The notes: generated from the letters alone by a model not told the origin. A stretch of DNA of 64,000 nucleotides from Fluoribacter gormanii (GCF_900156395.1 NZ_FTNL01000010.1:60966-124965); one strand, 5' to 3'; shown: positions 27,026 to 37,707, numbered from the stretch's first letter. Translations and numbers: made by a program.

Positions 27026-28321
27026 ATGACTTCAATAAAAATGCCAAGCACTATGCCTTTTCATAAAATAGCAGTGATTGGTCTTGGATATATTGGGTTA
27101 CCTACAGCAGCTATTTTAGCAGCTCGGAAAATACACGTTGTCGGTGTGGATATTAACCAAAATGCAGTTGATGTTATAAACTCCGGAAATGTTCATATTG
27201 TAGAGCCTGAATTAGATATTATAGTTCGTGCAGTAGTATCTGATGGATATTTGAGGGCAACCAACAGACCTGAACCTGCAGATGTATTTTTAATTGCGGT
27301 TCCAACTCCTTTTAAAGAAAACTATGAACCCGATTTAAGTTATGTTAAAGCGGCTAGTATGTCATTGGCTCCCTTTTTAAAAAAAGGAGACTTGGTTATA
27401 TTAGAATCGACCTCACCAGTAGGTACCACAGAACAAATGGCATCTTGGCTCGCTCAAGAACGGCCTGATTTAATGTTCCCTCATATTCATGGAGAGGATG
27501 CTGACATTCAAATTGCCTATTGTCCTGAGCGAGTACTACCAGGGCATGTATTACATGAATTAGTCCAAAATGATCGGGTGATTGGAGGTATTTCTTCAAA
27601 ATGCTCAGAAAAAGCCGCGTTATTCTATAAAACCTTTGTTGAAGGTGAATGCATTCTTACTAATTCTCGTACTGCAGAAATGTGTAAACTGGCTGAAAAT
27701 AGTTTTAGAGATGTAAATATTGCATTTGCAAATGAATTATCAATTATATGTGACCAATTACAAATTAATGTCTGGGAACTTATCCGTTTAGCAAACCGTC
27801 ATCCACGTGTTCGCATTTTACAGCCAGGTCCTGGTGTTGGTGGTCATTGTATTGCGGTTGATCCTTGGTTTATAGTCAATTCCTGTCCAGAGCATGCTAA
27901 ATTAATTCGAACTGCAAGAGAAGTGAATGATGGTAAACCTGAATGGGTAATTGATAAAGTTAAGACCGCAGTAGCTGATTTCTTACAAAACAATCCAGAA
28001 AAAACTATCAAAGACGTCACCATCGCATGTTGGGGACTCTCTTTTAAAGCAGATATTGATGATTTAAGAGAAAGTCCTGCGTTACAAATAGTAAGTCAAA
28101 TTAGTGCAATGCATAAGGGATATACAATGGTTGTCGAGCCCAATATAAGCTTGTTGCCTGAAGTATTGAGTGGTAATGTCATGCTAAGTACTATGGAGCA
28201 TGCCTATACAGAGGCAGATATTATTTTGTTATTAGTCGATCATCGGCAGTTTAGAGAATTGCCACCAGAACGGGTTCGTGATCGTATTGTTCTTGATATG
28301 CGCGGGATATGGTTTCAATAA
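27026..28321 (+). CDS. wecC: UDP-N-acetyl-D-mannosamine dehydrogenase
   Basis: Two-step NAD-dependent oxidation of UDP-ManNAc to the uronic acid UDP-ManNAcA. The Rossmann motif is GLGYIGLPTA (about 15-24). The catalytic region includes ESTSPVGTT, the AEMCKLAENSFRDVNIAFANE helix and the nucleophile Cys in GPGVGGHCIAVDPWF. The C-terminal UDP-binding domain has WGLSFKADIDDLRESPA. At 431 residues the length is typical. A UDP-uronic acid is a plausible target for the amidotransferase at 38606. Confidence 0.95.
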   Translation: MTSIKMPSTMPFHKIAVIGLGYIGLPTAAILAARKIHVVGVDINQNAVDVINSGNVHIVEPELDIIVRAVVSDGYLRATNRPEPADVFLIAVPTPFKENYEPDLSYVKAASMSLAPFLKKGDLVILESTSPVGTTEQMASWLAQERPDLMFPHIHGEDADIQIAYCPERVLPGHVLHELVQNDRVIGGISSKCSEKAALFYKTFVEGECILTNSRTAEMCKLAENSFRDVNIAFANELSIICDQLQINVWELIRLANRHPRVRILQPGPGVGGHCIAVDPWFIVNSCPEHAKLIRTAREVNDGKPEWVIDKVKTAVADFLQNNPEKTIKDVTIACWGLSFKADIDDLRESPALQIVSQISAMHKGYTMVVEPNISLLPEVLSGNVMLSTMEHAYTEADIILLLVDHRQFRELPPERVRDRIVLDMRGIWFQ

Positions 28322-28326
28322 ATTAA

Positions 28327-29342
<1,016 letters not shown>

Positions 29343-29343
<1 letters not shown>

Positions 29344-30503
29344 TGATTCCATACGGGCGCCAAAATATAACACAAGATGATATTGATGCGGTTGTTGAAG
29401 TATTAAAATCGGATTATTTAACTCAAGGACCAGCCGTTTCTATATTTGAAAAAGAAATTAGCAATTATTGCGGCGCTGAGTATGCGATAGCACTTAATAG
29501 TGCAACGTCTGCCTTGCATCTTGCTTGTCTTGCTTTAGATTTGAGGCCCGGTGATTGGTTATGGACTAGCCCGATTACTTTTGTTGCTTCCGCAAATTGT
29601 GCCCTTTATTGTGGGGCGCAAGTAGATTTTATAGATATAGATCCTAACACCTATAATATAAGCATTCATGCCCTTGAAAAAAAATTAATTCAGGCTGAAT
29701 TAGACGGATGTTTACCCAAAATTTTGGTTCCTGTACATTTTTCTGGCCAACCATGTGAGATGGAAACGATTTATCGGTTGAGTCAGCGCTATGGTTTTAA
29801 GATTATTGAAGATGCTTCTCATGCTATAGGAGGACGTTATAAAAATGAGGCTATAGGAAATTGCCATTATAGTGATATTACTATTTTCAGTTTTCATCCT
29901 GTTAAAATTATTACCACCGGAGAAGGTGGTATGGTGCTGACGAATAATCCTGCATATGCAGAATATATTAATTTGTTGCGCAGTCATGGGATTACCCGCG
30001 ATGAGAGTAAAATGACGCAACAACCTGATGGTCCTTGGTATTATCAGCAGTTGAATTTGGGCTTTAATTACAGAATGACAGACATTCAGGCGGCTCTAGG
30101 ATTTAGTCAAATGCAGCGATTAGAGCAGTTTATAATGCAACGCCATACATTAGCTGCTCGTTATAATCAGTCTTTAGATGGTTTACCTTTAATTTGCCCT
30201 TTTCAGGATGCTAACAGTTATTCGTCATGGCATCTCTATGTGATTCGTTTGCAGCTTGATCGTATCAAATTAACGCATAGGCAGGTTTTTGATGCATTAA
30301 GGCAGAATAACATTGGGGTGAACTTACACTACATACCCGTATATCGTCAGCCATATTACCAAAAAATGGGCTTTAAAAAAGAGCATTTTCCTGAGGCAGA
30401 AGCTTATTATTCAGAAGCTATTAGTTTACCTATATTCTCATCGATGACTTTAGAACAGCACGATACAGTAATTGATGCATTGCAAAGAATATTAAACGAG
30501 TAA
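29343..30503 (+). CDS. pseC: UDP-4-amino-4,6-dideoxy-L-AltNAc transaminase
   Basis: Second step of the pseudaminic pathway, aminating C4 of the PseB product with glutamate and PLP. A DegT-fold protein of 386 residues with the phosphate cup NSATSALHLA, EDASHAIGG and the Schiff-base Lys in SFHPVKIITTGEGG. The opening IPYGRQNITQDDIDAVVEVL is typical of PseC. Its stop is three bases from the stop of the opposing pseF. Confidence 0.95.
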
Positions 30504-30506
30504 AAA

Positions 30507-31193
30507 TCACATTTCTAGTAGCATTTTATAATGGATTTCTGCCATGACCCAATCATCTAATGTGTCTATATCATGTACTCGGTAATGTGGAAGCAATAAG
30601 GGGGTTGAGTGCTGGGAAAAGATAGGGAGTTTCTTTTTGAATGCATCATAAGTTCCCCAATAAAACATACCGGCATCGTGGTATATTTTATCTAAATCTT
30701 GAGAGCGTTGCTCATAATTTTCAGGCCAAAGCATTTGAATAGTTCGGTTCTCAGTCAATTTGAATGCTCTGGTCACTGGATAGGCATATTCTGTCGCTGC
30801 AAACACATAATGAACATCGTGAGTTAAAAGTTTATAAGATTCCTCGAGATATTCCTTTTGCAAAAAAGGTGCCGTTGGATAAATACAGCATAGATGTTTG
30901 GGGTAATAGTCATTGGAGTCTAGCCAGTTTAGGGCATGTTCTATAACATCTAGCGTTGTCGCATAATCATCAGCGATCTCTAGCGGCCTTATAAAAGGGG
31001 TTTCTGCTCCATATTGATTGGCTATTGCCGCTATTTCTTTGTCATCAGTAGAAACAATTATTTTGTCGAACAAATTTGTCCTTAATGCCGCCTCAATAGA
31101 GTACGCAATAATAGGTTTGCCATGGAAATTCTTTATATTTTTTCTTGGGATGCGTTTACTGCCGCCACGAGCAGGGATAATGGCTATGTTCAT
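30507..31193 (-). CDS. pseF: CMP-pseudaminic acid cytidylyltransferase, inverted within the cluster
   Basis: Activates pseudaminic acid with CTP, the last step before transfer. At 228 residues it has the CMP-sugar synthetase signature IPARGGSKRIPRKNIK near the N-terminus and STDDKEIA. The sequence fits PseF better than NeuA because of short length and the neighbouring genes. It is the only pse gene on the minus strand, convergent with pseC and divergent from pseG. A 132-base interval to pseG must hold both promoters. Confidence 0.92.
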   Translation of the reverse strand: MNIAIIPARGGSKRIPRKNIKNFHGKPIIAYSIEAALRTNLFDKIIVSTDDKEIAAIANQYGAETPFIRPLEIADDYATTLDVIEHALNWLDSNDYYPKHLCCIYPTAPFLQKEYLEESYKLLTHDVHYVFAATEYAYPVTRAFKLTENRTIQMLWPENYEQRSQDLDKIYHDAGMFYWGTYDAFKKKLPIFSQHSTPLLLPHYRVHDIDTLDDWVMAEIHYKMLLEM

Positions 31194-31325
31194 CTTATTC
31201 TATGTAGAAGAAAAATTTTATTATACACCTAAGTAAACCCTGGAAGGTATACTTTGTTAATGACCTGTTACGTCCAAATTGAATATGATATATTTCTGTT
31301 CAGCCCTACAAAATAATTAAAATCT

Positions 31326-32447
31326 ATGAACGTTGCATTTCGTGTTGATGCTTCTTTGATGATTGGCAATGGTCATGTTATGCGGTGCTTAACCTTGGCT
31401 AATGCATTGCGCGCCCATGGGCACTATTGTGTATTTATCTGCGCTGATCTGCCAGGTAATCTCATATCAAGCATTATACAGCAAGATTACAAAGTACATA
31501 TTTTACCGCGACAGAAAGATAAAAATAATTCATTAACGAAACAAGAAAGCTATCAAAATGCTTATGAAGCATGGTTGGGATGCACCTGGAGTCTTGATGC
31601 AGGGCAATCTGCAGCTGCAATTAAATCATCCAAAATTGATTGGTTGGTGGTAGATCATTATGCTCTTGATGCATCTTGGGAAGAAGTATTGAAGCCATTT
31701 TGTAAATGGCTAATGGTAATCGATGATTTGGTAAACCGCAGCCATACGTGCGATTTATTGTTAGATCAAACATTAAATAGGCAAAGCAGAGAATATAGCC
31801 CATGGGTTCCAGCATCTTGCCCCTTGTTAACAGGCGCTAATTTTGCAATGATTCGACCTGAATTTGCCGCAATTCGAGAGTATAGTTTAAACCGGCGCTC
31901 TATGGCAGGTCTTAGCAAAATTTTGATCTCTATGGGCGGAGTGGATCAATTTAATGTAACAGAAGAAATCCTAGACTTGCTGCTTCTAACCAAACTACCA
32001 GATAGTTGTCAATTAATCGTAGTATTAGGAGCTAATGCCCCTTTTGCAGCCTCAGTTCGTACTAAAGCGAAAACATTGCCTTGGGCAACAGAAGTTCTTC
32101 AAGGAATTAATACTATGGAGCAATTAATGGCTGAAGCTGATTTGGCTATTGGTGCCGCGGGAAGTACTTCTTGGGAACGATGCTGTTTGGGGCTTCCTAC
32201 CATTATGGTAACCTTGGCTGATAATCAAAAATCTATTGCTTCTGAGTTAAGCGCAATAGGGGCCGCGATCGATGTAGGTACTCCGTCTACATCAGGCTTT
32301 GCAGAGTTTTTTGTGCAAACTTTTATGGACATCATGAAAAATATTGCTTTATTAAATACAATCAGTTATCGTGCCCAAAGTCTTGTTGATGGCTATGGCG
32401 TGGCTCGGGTTGTGCGAGCAATGGAATGTAATTCTAATATTTCCTAA
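31326..32447 (+). CDS. pseG: UDP-2,4-diacetamido-2,4,6-trideoxy-L-altropyranose hydrolase
   Basis: Removes UDP to free 6-deoxy-AltdiNAc. A GT-B fold protein of 373 residues, beginning FRVDASLMIGNGHVMRCLTLA, where His14-like and the glycine-rich loop are the PseG hallmark. The C-terminal donor domain holds GAAGSTSWERCCLGLPT. Family length is about 340-370. It lies upstream of pseH in the plus-strand pseGHI unit, separated by a gap with a hairpin at 32454-32482. Confidence 0.93.
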   Translation: MNVAFRVDASLMIGNGHVMRCLTLANALRAHGHYCVFICADLPGNLISSIIQQDYKVHILPRQKDKNNSLTKQESYQNAYEAWLGCTWSLDAGQSAAAIKSSKIDWLVVDHYALDASWEEVLKPFCKWLMVIDDLVNRSHTCDLLLDQTLNRQSREYSPWVPASCPLLTGANFAMIRPEFAAIREYSLNRRSMAGLSKILISMGGVDQFNVTEEILDLLLLTKLPDSCQLIVVLGANAPFAASVRTKAKTLPWATEVLQGINTMEQLMAEADLAIGAAGSTSWERCCLGLPTIMVTLADNQKSIASELSAIGAAIDVGTPSTSGFAEFFVQTFMDIMKNIALLNTISYRAQSLVDGYGVARVVRAMECNSNIS

Positions 32448-32453
32448 TGATAC

Positions 32454-32482
32454 CCATCAATATATTTTGATCAAATTGATGG
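32454..32482. promoter_or_regulatory. Intercistronic hairpin between pseG and pseH
   Basis: CCATCAAT (32454-32461) pairs with ATTGATGG (32475-32482), with a TTGATCAA palindrome in the loop. No T-run follows, so mRNA processing, stability or attenuation are all possible. Confidence 0.35.
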
Positions 32483-32527
32483 ATAGTTCAAAGGTTTTCA
32501 GTGTTTTTTAGCAGGTAGGGAGAATAG

Positions 32528-33046
32528 ATGCTAGTTAATCTGGAACAGAAAAAATATGGTATTCGTCCCATGATTCGTGATGATTTGCGGATGGTATTAA
32601 ATTGGCGCAATCACCCCGATATTCGTCAGTATATGTATACTAATCATGAAATTAGTTTAGACGAGCATATAATTTGGTTTGAAAAAGAATCAATAAATGA
32701 TAAGAAAAAGTTATTAATTTTTGAAGAGAATAATATCCCTGTTGGTTTTGTAAATTTTACTCGGTCTAGCACAACACTTCCTGTCGAGTGGGGATTTTAT
32801 ATAGCGCCTGATGCTCGTAAAGGTACAGGTCGAGCTTTAGGTAAGCATGCATTAGATTATGCATTTTCTACATTAGGTACGCACAAAGTGATGGGATATG
32901 TAATTGCTTCTAATGTAAGATCACTGCAGTTCCATGAAAAATTAGGATTTCAACGAGAAGGTATTTTACGAGATCAATATTTTGACGGAACACATTATGA
33001 AGCAGTCATTTGTTTGGGCTTATTAAAGAACGAGTGGAATAATTAA
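32528..33046 (+). CDS. pseH: UDP-4-amino-4,6-dideoxy-L-AltNAc N-acetyltransferase (GNAT)
   Basis: Acetylates the 4-amino group made by PseC. A 172-residue GNAT protein with an N-terminal MVLNWRNHPDIRQYM segment typical of PseH, the pantetheine-binding region near PDARKGTGRALGKHAL, and the late EKLGFQREG motif. GGGAG lies 5 bases before the ATG. It is third in pathway order but placed after pseG here. Confidence 0.92.
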   Translation: MLVNLEQKKYGIRPMIRDDLRMVLNWRNHPDIRQYMYTNHEISLDEHIIWFEKESINDKKKLLIFEENNIPVGFVNFTRSSTTLPVEWGFYIAPDARKGTGRALGKHALDYAFSTLGTHKVMGYVIASNVRSLQFHEKLGFQREGILRDQYFDGTHYEAVICLGLLKNEWNN

Positions 33047-33065
33047 GAAGGACGGTTTAAACGGA

Positions 33066-34121
33066 ATGAATAATAATCCTGAAATAATAATAGATGGCAG
33101 ACGCATTTCTGCAGAACAACCACCATACATTATTGCAGAAATTTCTGCTAACCATAATGGTAGTATAGAGAATGCACGAACTTTAATTAAAGCAGCAAAA
33201 AATGCAGGAGCTCATGCAGTTAAGTTACAAACTTATAAGCCAGATACCATTACTATAAATTGCCAATCAGATGAGTTTCTTATTCGTGAGGGATTGTGGC
33301 AAGGTACGACATTGTACCAGCTATATGAAAAAGCGCATATGCCGTGGGAATGGCATGAAGAGCTATTTGATTACGCTCATGATATAGGGATTACTATATT
33401 TAGTTCGCCATTTGATAATACAGCTGTAGACCTTTTAGAGTCATTAAATGCCCCTGCTTATAAGATTGCATCGTTTGAGGCAATTGATTTGCCGCTAATC
33501 AAATATGTGGCAAGTACAGGTAAGCCTATGATTATATCTACTGGATTAGCAGACGCACTTGAGATTGAAGAGGCAATTAATGCTGCTAAAGAAGGTGGTT
33601 GTCAACAACTTGCTATTTTACATTGTGTAAGCGGTTATCCTGCCCCTGCCGCGGATTATAATTTGCGAACATTACCTAACCTAAAGGAACGATTCGGCTT
33701 AGTTACTGGCTTATCCGATCATACCTTAGATAATATAACAGCAATCACCAGCGTTGCTTTAGGGGCGTGTATTATCGAAAAACATTTTACTTTAGATAGA
33801 ACCGCGGGGGGACCTGATGACAGTTTTTCACTGGAACCCAATGAGCTCGCAGCTCTTTGCAGAGACAGTCATGTGGCATGGTCTGCGTTAGGACAAGTGA
33901 CTTATGCAAGAAAACAAAGTGAACAAGATAATATTAAATTTCGCCGTTCGCTGTACGTTGTGAAGCCCATGCAGGCTGGGGACGTTTTTACATCAGAAAA
34001 TATCCGTTCCATTCGACCTGGTTATGGGTTAAAACCGAAGTTTTATGAAGACATTTTAGGAAAACGAGCTACAAAAAATATTGCTATAGGTACTGCGCTA
34101 ACCTCAGAGTTAGTTAGCTAA
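33066..34121 (+). CDS. pseI: Pseudaminic acid synthase (NeuB family)
   Basis: Condenses 6-deoxy-AltdiNAc with phosphoenolpyruvate to give the nine-carbon pseudaminic acid. A TIM-barrel domain starts IIAEISANHNGS, with KLQTYKPDTIT and SDHTLDN motifs, and a C-terminal antifreeze-like SAF domain begins near residue 290 (FRRSLYVVKPMQAGD). At 351 residues it matches PseI. An 11-bp perfect inverted repeat overlaps its stop codon. Confidence 0.94.
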   Translation: MNNNPEIIIDGRRISAEQPPYIIAEISANHNGSIENARTLIKAAKNAGAHAVKLQTYKPDTITINCQSDEFLIREGLWQGTTLYQLYEKAHMPWEWHEELFDYAHDIGITIFSSPFDNTAVDLLESLNAPAYKIASFEAIDLPLIKYVASTGKPMIISTGLADALEIEEAINAAKEGGCQQLAILHCVSGYPAPAADYNLRTLPNLKERFGLVTGLSDHTLDNITAITSVALGACIIEKHFTLDRTAGGPDDSFSLEPNELAALCRDSHVAWSALGQVTYARKQSEQDNIKFRRSLYVVKPMQAGDVFTSENIRSIRPGYGLKPKFYEDILGKRATKNIAIGTALTSELVS

Positions 34122-34136
34122 GAGATAGCTAACTAA
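34110..34136 (+). terminator. Perfect inverted repeat overlapping the pseI stop
   Basis: TTAGTTAGCTA (34110-34120), AGAGA loop, TAGCTAACTAA (34126-34136). Being AT-rich with no T-run, it is more likely a 3'-end stabiliser or attenuator than a strong terminator. Confidence 0.45.
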
Positions 34137-34173
34137 TTGATGTCGATCATGCTGACAGTTCATAGTAGTCCAC

Positions 34174-34196
34174 ATTCCGCGACCTGTTCGCGGAAT
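34174..34196. repeat. REP-like palindrome ATTCCGCG...CGCGGAAT
   Basis: A perfect 8-bp stem with a 7-base loop between pseI and the next gene. It resembles the elements at 8155 and 58204, and together they suggest a mobile or dispersed REP-type family. Confidence 0.6.
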
Positions 34197-34215
34197 CCAG
34201 AAATGGAGGATAAAG

Positions 34216-34305
34216 TTGAAATGCTTGGTTATTAATCAGATCGATTGCCGCGAACAACTAGCACAGGGCAGTGAAGATGAATTATCAACACACCTTAGTA
34301 TATAA
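34216..34305 (+). CDS. Possible 29-aa ORF with strong ribosome-binding site
   Basis: GGAGGA (34205-34210) lies 5 bases before a TTG that opens a 29-codon frame with a polar, acidic C-terminal half (AQGSEDELS). It may be the truncated 5' end of a lost gene, a leader peptide or a small protein. I recognise no homologue. Confidence 0.3.
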   Translation: MKCLVINQIDCREQLAQGSEDELSTHLSI

Positions 34306-34348
34306 TTTTTTTCGCCTCAAAAAAGCATGATTCGGAGTAATTAAGGCA

Positions 34349-35275
34349 ATGGCAATTAAAAAAAAAGGACTAATTTTAGTAGAAACACCATTTCAATTAT
34401 TGTGTGCATATGAATATCTGAATCAACACCCAGGATATTATGATTTTTTTGTGCGAAACAGCGGAGTAGGAACCAATGATGAGCAAATGCGCGTTATGCT
34501 TGAAGCCCTTGGAGTTCATGTAAAAAAAACATTCTTTGTTAAACCAAAAAACTTGAAGAGTATTTTATTTTCTACGATAAATTTTCTTCTTTTAACGCGT
34601 CGATCTTACAATCATGTCGTTGTGGGGAGTTATTTTTCAGGTGTCTTAAAGTTTTTTTCAAATATGGTAGTAAAAAAAGAAGTTGTATTACTCGATGATG
34701 GGGTGGCTACGCTTTTAGCAGATAGGATCATAAAAAATAAAGAAATTAAAAAATATCTTGCCTTCAGTATCTTTCAACTAGATAAAGAAAATTATAAACA
34801 GGTTTATTTAAATAGTTTTAATTCGTTGGCGAATAAATTTATGTGTTCAATCCATCCGGATAACTGTATTTTTTTTATAGGCCAAATATTAGTAGACATG
34901 TCTGCTATTGAATTAGATGATTACGTTCGTCTCGTTGAGTTTGCAGTAAATAACTCACCTGATGTGATTGTCCACTATATCCCACATAGAGCAGAAAGTA
35001 GCGAAGTTATTCACCGCATTGCGGCAATCCCACGTGTTAATATTTTACTTGCAGATGTAGCTATAGAATATTATTTACTTAAAAATCAGTGGTATCCAGA
35101 GAAATTATACTCTGTAATTTCAACAGCCTTATATTCATTATCATGCATTTTTCAAAAGACACAATGTATTGCCTTAAGAACCACAGCTTTAAAAACCGAG
35201 CTCTTTCAACATTATGATTTAATTATTGACGCATTTTCTAAACGTGAAAATATAACGTTTCAAACGGTTGAGTAA
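34349..35275 (+). CDS. Putative sialyl/pseudaminyl transferase (GT52/polysialyltransferase-like GT-B)
   Basis: A 308-residue protein with the marks of bacterial GT-B sialyltransferases: the TPFQLLCAYEY opening (about 13-23), an LLDDG acidic motif (DDG at 116-118), an FIGQ segment (176-179) and a Pro-His motif in HYIPHR (212-213) in the place of the HP motif that binds CMP. The sequence is otherwise divergent. Its position after the complete pseBCFGHI set makes transfer of pseudaminic acid from CMP-Pse a reasonable inference. Linkage and acceptor are unknown. It starts at an ATG after a weak AGTAAT leader and ends next to the flippase-like gene. Confidence 0.7.
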   Translation: MAIKKKGLILVETPFQLLCAYEYLNQHPGYYDFFVRNSGVGTNDEQMRVMLEALGVHVKKTFFVKPKNLKSILFSTINFLLLTRRSYNHVVVGSYFSGVLKFFSNMVVKKEVVLLDDGVATLLADRIIKNKEIKKYLAFSIFQLDKENYKQVYLNSFNSLANKFMCSIHPDNCIFFIGQILVDMSAIELDDYVRLVEFAVNNSPDVIVHYIPHRAESSEVIHRIAAIPRVNILLADVAIEYYLLKNQWYPEKLYSVISTALYSLSCIFQKTQCIALRTTALKTELFQHYDLIIDAFSKRENITFQTVE

Positions 35276-35279
35276 CGAT

Positions 35280-36449
35280 GTGAACAAAATTGTAAATATA
35301 ATTTGTTTTTTCATGGTTTTTCTTGGTGCAGTAGGTTTTTCTTTGGCAATTTATTGTTCGCGTGTATTTTTTAATAATCATGGATTGATAAATTTAATTT
35401 ATTTACAAACAACTACTGCATTCCTAGCGTTTTTGATTCAAGCAGGTATGAGAGCTGGTTTAAGAAAAGAATTTTTATGTGGCCGCCAGCGAATAGTAAA
35501 TGTAGTAGAAAGTTATATTCTAGGGATATGGGTGTTTATTTTTCCACCCCTTTCTATTGTTTCACTACTTGTTATGAAAAATTATTATTTCCCAATAATT
35601 AGTGCCTTAAATGCAATTTTAACTCTGTTAATTGGATTACGCTTGGTACAAAAAAATATAGTTGAGGCGTGTTTTTATTCGGTGATATTGTTTTTCATAA
35701 ATTTTATTGCTGGAGGATGGTGCATATATGCTGATTATCATTCAGAAACGGCAAGCAATGTGATGATTGAAGTTTGTGCTTTAATTATTGGCATGCTCTT
35801 TATCAGACGCCCATCGAGCAGGCTTAATTATTCCAAGGGAATGAAGTTGTTTGTCAAAATATCTAAAAAATATTGGGGTATGCAGGTTTCTTCTTTCTTA
35901 ATCGTATTTTCCGGATATGTTTTTTCCCAATTGATACTCAATATTGCTCAGACAAATAAGGAGATTATTGTTATATATTCTGATGCTATTTTGATCTCTG
36001 GAATTTTTACGATGATCTTATCACGTGTTATGTTGCTTTTTGAACAAAGAGTGGTTCAATCTGGACGAGTTGAATTTTATTTATGGATAATACATGGAGC
36101 ATTATTATTGCTCGCTTTATTAAGTTGTTTTGTTAGAGGTGGGAATAATAATGAAATGGGGCTATTTTTCCTTCTATTGCTAGGATTGCTGGGAGGATAT
36201 GCGGTTGCATTAATTTCTAGTTTTATCAATGAAAATACTCGTAACATATTTTTACTGTGGATGAACGTTATTGTTGTTTTTCAGTGTATTATGTTTTTAC
36301 TAAAATATAGCGGTATTTGGAGTGATAACTGGTTGTATTTTGTAGTACTTGTTAATCTATTTAGCTTGTCTTGTTTACTGCTGATTATTTATAGTTTTAA
36401 AGGCACTGCGTATATTGTCAATGCAGGGAGTAACAGTGAAAATTACTAA
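35280..36449 (+). CDS. Polytopic membrane protein, probable Wzx-type flippase
   Basis: A protein of about 389 residues with roughly 10-12 hydrophobic helices, alternating short polar loops and repeated basic residues on one side, as in the MATE/MOP polysaccharide flippases. No catalytic residues are expected in that family, and sequence identity between members is low. The GTG at 35280 has GAG 7 bases upstream. An alternative TTG at 35268 would add four residues and overlap the preceding gene. Its very AT-rich DNA and overlap with the next gene fit an acquired O-antigen segment. Assignment rests on topology and context. Confidence 0.6.
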   Translation: MNKIVNIICFFMVFLGAVGFSLAIYCSRVFFNNHGLINLIYLQTTTAFLAFLIQAGMRAGLRKEFLCGRQRIVNVVESYILGIWVFIFPPLSIVSLLVMKNYYFPIISALNAILTLLIGLRLVQKNIVEACFYSVILFFINFIAGGWCIYADYHSETASNVMIEVCALIIGMLFIRRPSSRLNYSKGMKLFVKISKKYWGMQVSSFLIVFSGYVFSQLILNIAQTNKEIIVIYSDAILISGIFTMILSRVMLLFEQRVVQSGRVEFYLWIIHGALLLLALLSCFVRGGNNNEMGLFFLLLLGLLGGYAVALISSFINENTRNIFLLWMNVIVVFQCIMFLLKYSGIWSDNWLYFVVLVNLFSLSCLLLIIYSFKGTAYIVNAGSNSENY

Positions 36450-37707
36450 AATAGGAATCAAAATTGCACTGGGTGATCTCTTTTTTTCCCTTATTGTTCC
36501 TTTGTTTATTTATGGATTGATCCAAGGTGATTTACGCAATGAGTTTGTTTACCCTCAAGTAACACTTGAGTTTGTAACAGTTTTGATTAGTACCTTATTG
36601 CTTTTGATAGTTTTTGCGGATCCCTTAACTAAAATTATAGCTTCATGGGTTCGACTTTGGTTTAGGCTATTTCCACGCATAAGTCGCCATTTCTTTTTAC
36701 TGTTTGCTATCGTATATTTGATTGCAGCAATTGTTTATTTTAGTTCCGGGCTTCATTTTAATCGTTATGATGGTATTTCAGCATCAAGCAATCTCTATAG
36801 AACATTCTGGGTTGAAATCATTTTTTTGGGGCACGCCGTACTATGTGCACAAGTATTTTACATGATTGTCGCAAGGAACACTGGCATTTTTTCTGCTCAG
36901 TGTATGTTTGGAAAATCATATTGGATGTTGATTACAATAGCATTGTTATTAACAATTGACGGGATGGCACAAGTAATATTAGTTGGAATTATTCTATGGT
37001 ATATAAATTTTCCAGCTATGTTCGCAAAATTTATTAATACGCCTCTTTTAAATGGGCTGAAATATAAGTTTTTCGCTTTAATACTTGCCATCCTGTTATT
37101 TGTTCTTGGTATTGCATTTAAGGAACGAGGACTTCCATCGGATCCAGCTCTATTATTAGATTATTATATTAGTAAAATCATATGGTTAATCGATAGATTA
37201 TCTACCATTTATTTTTCAACTGGCTTTGCAATTAATAGTCATAGTGATAATCCTGAAATAGTACAAAAAGCCTGGGAAATTATTAGCAACGAGATTAACT
37301 TTCGCTTTTGCGTCGTTTTTAATGACGGGAATTGTAGTGTATTTAAAGATTCATTTGGCTCCATATCGCGATTTAATTTTTCAAATATTTTAATCAATGA
37401 CTCGGGACGTGGAGGGGCGTCACCTGGAGTGCTTGGCGCTACTGCATATTTATTTCCTTTGTATTTAGTGCCGCTGATAACTGTTTTTTATTATTCTATT
37501 GTTGCGGCCATAATGGATGTAGTTGTTGGAACAAATCGTCCGATAACCGTAACGGTAGTTGGTGTCGTTGTTTATGGTTACTTATTAAGAGGACTATATT
37601 TGAACCCGGCAGCGTTGATAAATCCCTTGTCATCACCAATGATTGCAATGGTTGTATTTATCATTGTGTCATTGTATTTCTACCAAAATCGAAGGAATAT
37701 TCCATGA
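36436..37707 (+). CDS. Polytopic membrane protein, probable Wzy-type polymerase
   Basis: A hydrophobic protein of 423 residues with about 10 predicted spans and one long polar segment (about 265-330) containing Asp, Asn and Cys-rich loops, the layout expected of Wzy O-antigen polymerases with a large periplasmic loop. I choose the GTG at 36436 because GGGAG lies 5 bases upstream. ATG at 36421 and TTG at 36415 are in frame but lack such a site. The start lies inside the 3' end of the upstream membrane protein, consistent with coupled translation. An unrelated membrane function cannot be ruled out. Confidence 0.55.
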   Translation: MKITKIGIKIALGDLFFSLIVPLFIYGLIQGDLRNEFVYPQVTLEFVTVLISTLLLLIVFADPLTKIIASWVRLWFRLFPRISRHFFLLFAIVYLIAAIVYFSSGLHFNRYDGISASSNLYRTFWVEIIFLGHAVLCAQVFYMIVARNTGIFSAQCMFGKSYWMLITIALLLTIDGMAQVILVGIILWYINFPAMFAKFINTPLLNGLKYKFFALILAILLFVLGIAFKERGLPSDPALLLDYYISKIIWLIDRLSTIYFSTGFAINSHSDNPEIVQKAWEIISNEINFRFCVVFNDGNCSVFKDSFGSISRFNFSNILINDSGRGGASPGVLGATAYLFPLYLVPLITVFYYSIVAAIMDVVVGTNRPITVTVVGVVVYGYLLRGLYLNPAALINPLSSPMIAMVVFIIVSLYFYQNRRNIP

